This document shows positions 7,110-10,610 of a DNA stretch of 10,610 nucleotides, piece after piece. The translations under genes were made by a program, and so were the position numbers. This DNA comes from Oscillospiraceae bacterium. GTDB lineage: Bacteria; Bacillota; Clostridia; Oscillospirales; Ruminococcaceae. The stretch covers positions 1 through 10,610 of the forward strand of contig JAFUWP010000174.1 in assembly GCA_017483405.1 (NCBI GenBank), read 5' to 3'. Below the pieces are notes generated by a model. It was not told the DNA's origin. It did no database searches and saw nothing but the letters and a program-made list of their open reading frames with translations. Positions within the stretch are counted from its first letter, which is position 1. Each line of letters opens with the position of its first letter.

Positions 7110-7718
7110 TTGGGAGACAAGAAGAACAAAAAGAAAAATTACTATCTGGTGGATTATGAAAATGTCCATAAAGCCGGTCTCAACGGCATCGAAGAACTCA
7201 AAAGCACGGATACGGTGATTATCTTCTACAGTGCCAATGCCGATTCCCTGTCGTTTGAACTGCATCATTATCTCGGACAATCCAAAGCCAAAGTAGATTA
7301 TATCAAAGTAGATACCGAAGGCAAAAATGCTCTGGATTTTCAGCTTTCATCCTACATCGGCTACCTGATAGGCAAAGATGAACACTGCAAATGCTTTATC
7401 GTCAGCAATGATAAGGGCTATCACAATGTACGGGATTTCTGGCTGAAACGGGATGCCAAAATCCGGATGATTCCCTGCATCAAGAGTCAGACGAATAATG
7501 CCATCATCAAGAAAAATGAACTGCTCGAAGCCCTCAGAGAACTGCCTCTTTCCGCAGAGGAAAAAGAAGAAGCCGCCGAAATCGTCCGGAAACATATCAA
7601 AGTCGGTGCGCCGCAGTTATCTCAGCTCAAGATTAATATCAACAACGAATTAATTCACGCATTCGGAACGGATAAGACCAAACTGATTTATTACGTTGTC
7701 AAGCCGTTAATCAAATAA
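7110..7718 (+). CDS. PIN-like domain protein (putative RNase), active-site complete
   Basis: 202 residues. Residues 11-121 read as a PIN-like fold of the PIN_7/NYN type (family name from memory): LVDYEN (D15, E17, N18), a GLNGIEEL turn, VIIFYSANA (S41), E50 in SFELHH, a KNALDFQLSSYIGY helix (N73, D76) and FIVSNDKGY (D101). The acidic set D15, E50, D76 and D101 fits the usual metal-binding site of PIN nucleases, so cleavage of RNA is plausible. The C-terminal 60 residues are helical. No ATG exists near the N-terminus; TTG at 7110 is the start, preceded by a strong AAAGGAAGG at 7091-7099. A longer open frame from GTG 7011 would overlap nadE and lacks homologous sequence. It lies 28 bases after nadE with no promoter between, so it is co-transcribed. 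The target is unknown. Confidence 0.85.
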   Translation: MGDKKNKKKNYYLVDYENVHKAGLNGIEELKSTDTVIIFYSANADSLSFELHHYLGQSKAKVDYIKVDTEGKNALDFQLSSYIGYLIGKDEHCKCFIVSNDKGYHNVRDFWLKRDAKIRMIPCIKSQTNNAIIKKNELLEALRELPLSAEEKEEAAEIVRKHIKVGAPQLSQLKININNELIHAFGTDKTKLIYYVVKPLIK

Positions 7719-7802
7719 GAATACATCAGGGGAAAAATACCATATTCCGGCAGAGTATGCATCAGCAGAACAGAAATGACCGGAAACATCAGAAATTTTT
7801 CC

Positions 7803-7844
7803 TTTTCATCAGAAACAGGAATTGTTACCTGTTTCTGATGAAAA
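7803..7844 (+). repeat. Perfect 17-bp inverted repeat (RNA hairpin)
   Basis: The arms at 7803-7819 and 7828-7844 (TTTTCATCAGAAACAGG and its exact complement) enclose an 8-base loop. No U run follows, so it is not a simple terminator on the plus strand. A second copy of CATCAGAAA at 7787-7795 repeats 7807-7815 and could pair with the same partner (7832-7840), giving alternative folds. It lies between the two PIN-like genes. Confidence 0.8.
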
Positions 7845-7856
7845 CCTGAGTTCTCC

Positions 7857-7890
7857 AAAAACTGATAACAGAAATCTGCTGTCAGTTTTT
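7857..7890 (+). terminator. Candidate intrinsic terminator or attenuator between the PIN-like genes
   Basis: AAAAACTGA (7857-7865) pairs perfectly with TCAGTTTTT (7882-7890), with a small inner CAG/CTG pairing possible and a five-U end. It sits 12 bases after the 17-bp hairpin and 36 bases before the next start codon. I see no good promoter between 7719 and 7926, so downstream expression would depend on read-through. That makes partial termination more likely than a full stop. Confidence 0.55.
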
Positions 7891-7926
7891 GAAGAATTCC
7901 CAGAAATCATAAGGAGGATTTTTTAT

Positions 7927-8592
7927 ATGAAACGCTATTTTCTGGTAGATTTTGAACATTTACAGCATCCCAATATCTGTCTGAACGGAATCGAAAACCT
8001 GACGGAAAATGATACTGTTTATATTCTGTTTTCCGGTGAGGAAGCCGGTGTCAGTTTCTCCATGATGGAGAAAATCAATGCATCTCAAGCCCAGATTTTC
8101 CGGAAATCCGTCAGCAAGGATGTGAATGAAGATGCTATGCAGTATGCTGTCGGTTTCTATATGGGCTATATCCGCGGAAAAGAAGAAGATAAAAGCTATG
8201 CACTCGCTGTCATCTCCGATGAAAAATTCGGTTTTCTGCCGAAGCTCGAAGATGTGAATCTGTATGCCTGCCAAACTATCTCGAAGGCCGTTTCTGTCAT
8301 GCCTCAGTATGAAGGCACGGAACAGAAAGTCAATTCCGAATGGGAAAAGAAATTTTCCGAAATCATGGAAGGCCTCGACATCGGCAAGGGCATCGAAACC
8401 GAAGTTCACAAGACTCTCAAAAAGGCAAGAGAAACTGCTGATACTATCGCCCGCGCCGCCTATACACAGGCAAAGGTGAATGACTTATTCAAGGGACTGC
8501 CGCAGGATTTGGCCGATTCCGTCTATACGGCTCTGAAACCTCTGCTCGACCCTGATAATGATTCTAAAGACAATAACAAAGATAACAAATAA
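7927..8592 (+). CDS. PIN-like paralogue with degenerate active site
   Basis: 221 residues, clearly related to the preceding gene: YFLVDFEHL matches YYLVDYENV, LNGIENLTENDTVYILFS matches LNGIEELKSTDTVIIFYS, and FYMGYIRGK matches SYIGYLIGK. Both also end in a similar helix closing in KPLL or KPLI. Key acidic positions have changed. D8 and D98 are kept, but the E50 equivalent is S45, the D76 equivalent is Q72, and N18 is H11. It may therefore bind RNA or its partner without cutting. The C-terminal half is a long, partly coiled-coil helical region (about 130-205) with an Asp/Asn/Lys-rich tail. The ATG at 7927 follows AAGGAGG (7911-7917) at 9 bases. It is 28 bases ahead of pyrE. Confidence 0.82.
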   Translation: MKRYFLVDFEHLQHPNICLNGIENLTENDTVYILFSGEEAGVSFSMMEKINASQAQIFRKSVSKDVNEDAMQYAVGFYMGYIRGKEEDKSYALAVISDEKFGFLPKLEDVNLYACQTISKAVSVMPQYEGTEQKVNSEWEKKFSEIMEGLDIGKGIETEVHKTLKKARETADTIARAAYTQAKVNDLFKGLPQDLADSVYTALKPLLDPDNDSKDNNKDNK

Positions 8593-8620
8593 TAATTATA
8601 TTATATAAAGGAGTTTAATT

Positions 8621-9274
8621 ATGACTTACAAAGAAAGCTTTATTCAGTTCATGGTGGAATGCGGTGTGCTCACCTTCGGAGAATTCACCCTCAAAAGCGG
8701 CAGAATCGCCCCTTACTTCATCAACTGCGGAAACTACAAAACAGGCGGTCAGCTCGCAAAGCTCGGCGAATACTATGCAGAATGTATTCATGATAACAAT
8801 CTCCCTGTTGAAACGCTGTTCGGCCCTGCTTATAAGGGAATTCCGCTGGCTGTTTCCACAGTAACGGCATTATATAACAAATTCGGCATTGATATTTCTT
8901 ACTGTTTCGACAGAAAAGAAGTCAAGGACCACGGCGAAGGCGGCATGTTTGTCGGCAAAGTCCTCAAAGATAATGAAAAAGTCATCATCATTGATGATGT
9001 CATGACTTCCGGCAAGGCTCTGCGCGAATCCCTCCCGAAGCTCAAATCCGCGGCTGATGTCAATGTCACTGGTATGGTCATCACCGTTGACCGCATGGAA
9101 AAAGGCACTGGCGAACTCTCCGCCGTGCAGGAAGTCAAGCAGGAATTCGGCATTACCGTCTATCCGATTGTTACCATGCAGGATATTATCGATGCAATTA
9201 AGAACGGCATCGTTGACGGCAAGGAATATCTCGATAAAATGCTCGCCTATCGCGAACAGTATGGTGTGAAATAA
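8621..9274 (+). CDS. pyrE: Orotate phosphoribosyltransferase
   Basis: PyrE converts orotate and PRPP to orotidine 5'-monophosphate, the fifth step of pyrimidine synthesis, in the cytosol. The 217 residues match the usual length. The N-terminal LKSGRIAPYFINCG (24-37) is the orotate-binding type loop. YCFDRKEVKDHGEGG (94-108) is the flexible catalytic loop with the conserved lysines. VIIIDDVMTSGKA (121-133) is the PRPP-binding motif with its paired aspartates. The ATG at 8621 has AAAGGAG (8607-8613) 7 bases upstream. It lies 28 bases after the second PIN-like gene in a short AT-rich gap without a clear promoter, and 4 bases before the membrane-protein gene. No other pyr genes are in the window, so it is separated from any pyr cluster. 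Confidence 0.96.
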   Translation: MTYKESFIQFMVECGVLTFGEFTLKSGRIAPYFINCGNYKTGGQLAKLGEYYAECIHDNNLPVETLFGPAYKGIPLAVSTVTALYNKFGIDISYCFDRKEVKDHGEGGMFVGKVLKDNEKVIIIDDVMTSGKALRESLPKLKSAADVNVTGMVITVDRMEKGTGELSAVQEVKQEFGITVYPIVTMQDIIDAIKNGIVDGKEYLDKMLAYREQYGVK

Positions 9275-9278
9275 AGAT

Positions 9279-9695
9279 GTGCTGACCCTTATCATCGAAA
9301 TTCTGTATACGATGCTTATGCTCACCGGAACAGGCCTTTTGTCTCTGGTGGCATGGCACAGTTTCAGAAACTTTATTTCTGATTTTAAAGTCTATCGGAA
9401 AGGAACGGCATTTCAGGGTATCTGTTCTGGACTGATTCAGCGCGGAAAAGAAAAAACTACCTATTTGCAGGTATCTTGGACAGAAGATAATCTGGAACAT
9501 TCCGATGAATATCTTGCCTTATCCAAACCGAAAGATTTCCCCTACCCGATGAAAGTTTACCGTCTGGACGGAAATACCTGTCTCGGCATGTACAGTTTGA
9601 TTTATGATGTTTTCTGGTTTCTGATATATTTCATGGCCGGAGCAGTTTCTCTGATTTCGGTTATCCAGCATCTGTGGGAATATCTGAATCTGTAA
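9279..9695 (+). CDS. Small two-TM membrane protein of unknown function
   Basis: 138 residues with transmembrane helices at about 2-26 and 106-130 and a basic, beta-rich segment of about 75 residues between them (YRKGTAFQGICSGLIQRGKEK onward in two parts). This layout resembles DUF3592-like proteins, but I cannot confirm the family. The likely start is GTG at 9279, 4 bases after the pyrE stop and without a good ribosome binding site, so translation is probably coupled to pyrE termination. In-frame ATGs at 9312 and 9318 would remove half of the first helix and also lack a binding site. It is the last gene of the nadE operon, before a strong terminator. Confidence 0.75.
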   Translation: MLTLIIEILYTMLMLTGTGLLSLVAWHSFRNFISDFKVYRKGTAFQGICSGLIQRGKEKTTYLQVSWTEDNLEHSDEYLALSKPKDFPYPMKVYRLDGNTCLGMYSLIYDVFWFLIYFMAGAVSLISVIQHLWEYLNL

Positions 9696-9700
9696 CAAGC

Positions 9701-9731
9701 AATCCGCTGTGTTCTGCACAGCGGATTTTTT
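9701..9731 (+). terminator. Strong intrinsic terminator of the nadE-pyrE operon
   Basis: AATCCGCTGTG (9701-9711) and CACAGCGGATT (9717-9727) form an 11-bp perfect, GC-rich stem with a 5-base loop, followed by a T run (9726-9731). It begins 6 bases after the stop of the membrane-protein gene. Confidence 0.93.
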
Positions 9732-9761
9732 CTTTCCGGCAGGTGCAGGAAATTACTATAA

Positions 9762-9790
9762 TTATCAAGAAATTGCTATACTTTTGATAA
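9762..9790 (+). promoter_or_regulatory. Inverted repeat, candidate operator of the GH5 gene
   Basis: TTATCAA (9762-9768) and TTGATAA (9784-9790) are exact 7-base inverted arms separated by 15 bases, so their centres are 22 bases (two helical turns) apart. They cover the region where the -35 box of the downstream promoter would lie. This is the geometry expected of a dimeric repressor or activator site, though AT-rich DNA produces such repeats by chance. Confidence 0.45.
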
Positions 9791-9796
9791 AAATCA

Positions 9797-9805
9797 TGCT
9801 ATAAT
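9797..9805 (+). promoter_or_regulatory. Extended -10 promoter of the GH5 gene
   Basis: TGCTATAAT at 9797-9805 is a perfect extended -10. At 16, 17 or 18 bases upstream there is no TTGACA-like box, unlike every other promoter in this window, so it may need an activator or rely on the extended -10. Two further -10-like boxes lie upstream: TATAAT at 9757-9762 and TGCTATACT at 9774-9782. Confidence 0.65.
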
Positions 9806-9836
9806 CAGAAAAAACATACTGAAAGAGGCGGTTATT

Positions 9837-10610
9837 ATGCTGAATCTGAAACAAAAAGGTTTTTACAAAGGTGTCAATCTCGGCGGATGGTTTTCACAGT
9901 GCGACTACAGTGCCGAACGGATGAATTATTTCATTACAGAACAGGATTTTCAAAAAATTGCCTCATGGGGTGCTGACCATGTCAGAATCCCCGTAGATTA
10001 TAATGTTCTGGAACTCGATGACGGTTTCTCCCGAATTGATAATGCTATCCGTCTGGGGCAGAAATACGGCCTGAATACCGTGCTCGACCTGCACAAAACT
10101 GCTGGTTTTTCATTCGATACCTACGGCGAAAATGAACACGGCTTCTTTGAGGATGATGCCTATCAGGAACAGTTCTATCAGCTCTGGGAACGCTTTGCCC
10201 AGCGTTATGCCGGTCAGCCCGTAGCATTTGAACTCCTGAACGAAGTTACTGATAAGGAATTTCTTCCGGCATGGAACAGAATCGCATCTGCCTGTATCCG
10301 GAGAATCCGCAAATTTGCACCCGAAAATCTGATTCTTGTCGGCAGTTATGAAAATAACAGCGCAAAAACAGTACAGTATCTCGATATTCCTGATGATGAT
10401 AATCTTGTCTATAACATGCATTGCTATGAACCTCTGAAATTTACTCATCAGGGGGCTTACTGGACGGATGCCATCAATCCGGAACAGAGATTTCCGTTTT
10501 CGGAAAGCAATATCACTCCCGAATATTTCGAGAATCTGTTCGCCTCTGCCATCGACAAGGCGGAAAAGCATCATACTGTCCTGTACTGCGGTGAATACGG
10601 CGTGATTGAC
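9837..10610 (+). CDS. GH5 endoglucanase, CelC-like, 3' end missing
   Basis: 258 codons are visible before the right edge. It resembles CelC of Clostridium thermocellum, a GH5 beta-glucanase of about 340 residues, so most of the (beta/alpha)8 barrel is present. Landmarks are KGVNLGGWFSQ (11-21), HVRIPVDY with R50, LDLHKTAG (83-90), FELLNEV with the acid/base E136, NMHCYEP (193-199) and YCGEYGV with the nucleophile E253. There is no signal peptide: the N-terminus MLNLKQKGFYKG leads directly into the barrel, so the enzyme is probably cytosolic and acts on imported oligosaccharides such as cello- or laminari-oligomers. The ATG at 9837 follows AAAGAGG (9822-9828) at 8 bases. It forms a new transcription unit after the 9701-9731 terminator, with a possible operator upstream. 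Substrate specificity cannot be fixed from sequence. Confidence 0.93.
   Translation, partial: MLNLKQKGFYKGVNLGGWFSQCDYSAERMNYFITEQDFQKIASWGADHVRIPVDYNVLELDDGFSRIDNAIRLGQKYGLNTVLDLHKTAGFSFDTYGENEHGFFEDDAYQEQFYQLWERFAQRYAGQPVAFELLNEVTDKEFLPAWNRIASACIRRIRKFAPENLILVGSYENNSAKTVQYLDIPDDDNLVYNMHCYEPLKFTHQGAYWTDAINPEQRFPFSESNITPEYFENLFASAIDKAEKHHTVLYCGEYGVID

Noticed and set aside
7822..7926. 35-codon 5' extension of the second PIN-like gene from a TTG
   Set aside because: It would start inside the 17-bp hairpin without a ribosome binding site, and the ATG at 7927 has AAGGAGG at 9 bases and aligns with the start of the paralogue's domain.
7719..7926. CRISPR-like array from the recurring CAGAAA motifs
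   Set aside because: The copies are only 6 to 9 bases, irregularly spaced and not separated by unique spacers of constant length.

Overview
The window looks like a chromosomal segment of a gut or rumen type Bacillota, most likely a Ruminococcus-like Oscillospiraceae. The reasons are an [FeFe]-hydrogenase maturase (HydE), a CelC-like GH5 glucanase, AT-rich intergenic DNA with sigma-A promoters of near-consensus sequence, and AGGAG-type ribosome binding sites. I see no transposase, integrase, phage gene or CRISPR array. The species assignment is inference.

Left part, mostly minus strand (1-3024): the start of a secreted protein with a signal peptide runs off the left edge. Next to it is a two-gene operon of a small DUF7336-like protein and hydE, driven by a perfect TTGACA-17-TATAAT promoter. 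Then come a tRNA-Leu(CAA) with its own consensus promoter and an intrinsic terminator, and a 330-residue helical, cysteine-rich protein of unknown function. The last is divergent from a 135-residue unknown gene on the plus strand (3148-3555), with back-to-back promoters.

Middle (3603-7081): a MATE-family efflux transporter (minus) shares a bidirectional terminator with the 135-residue gene. It is divergent from nadE, a glutamine-dependent NAD+ synthetase (plus).

Right part (7110-9731): downstream of nadE, in apparent operon order, are a PIN-like nuclease with a TTG start, a structured 208-base gap, a second PIN-like paralogue that has lost acidic active-site positions, pyrE, and a small two-TM membrane protein. 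A strong terminator follows. The window ends inside a CelC-like GH5 gene that has no signal peptide and an inverted repeat in its promoter region.

The most unusual element is the pair of PIN-like paralogues between NAD synthesis (nadE) and pyrimidine synthesis (pyrE). One has an apparently complete active site and the other is degenerate. The RNA between them can form a 17-bp perfect hairpin followed by a terminator-like hairpin, which suggests post-transcriptional control inside the operon.
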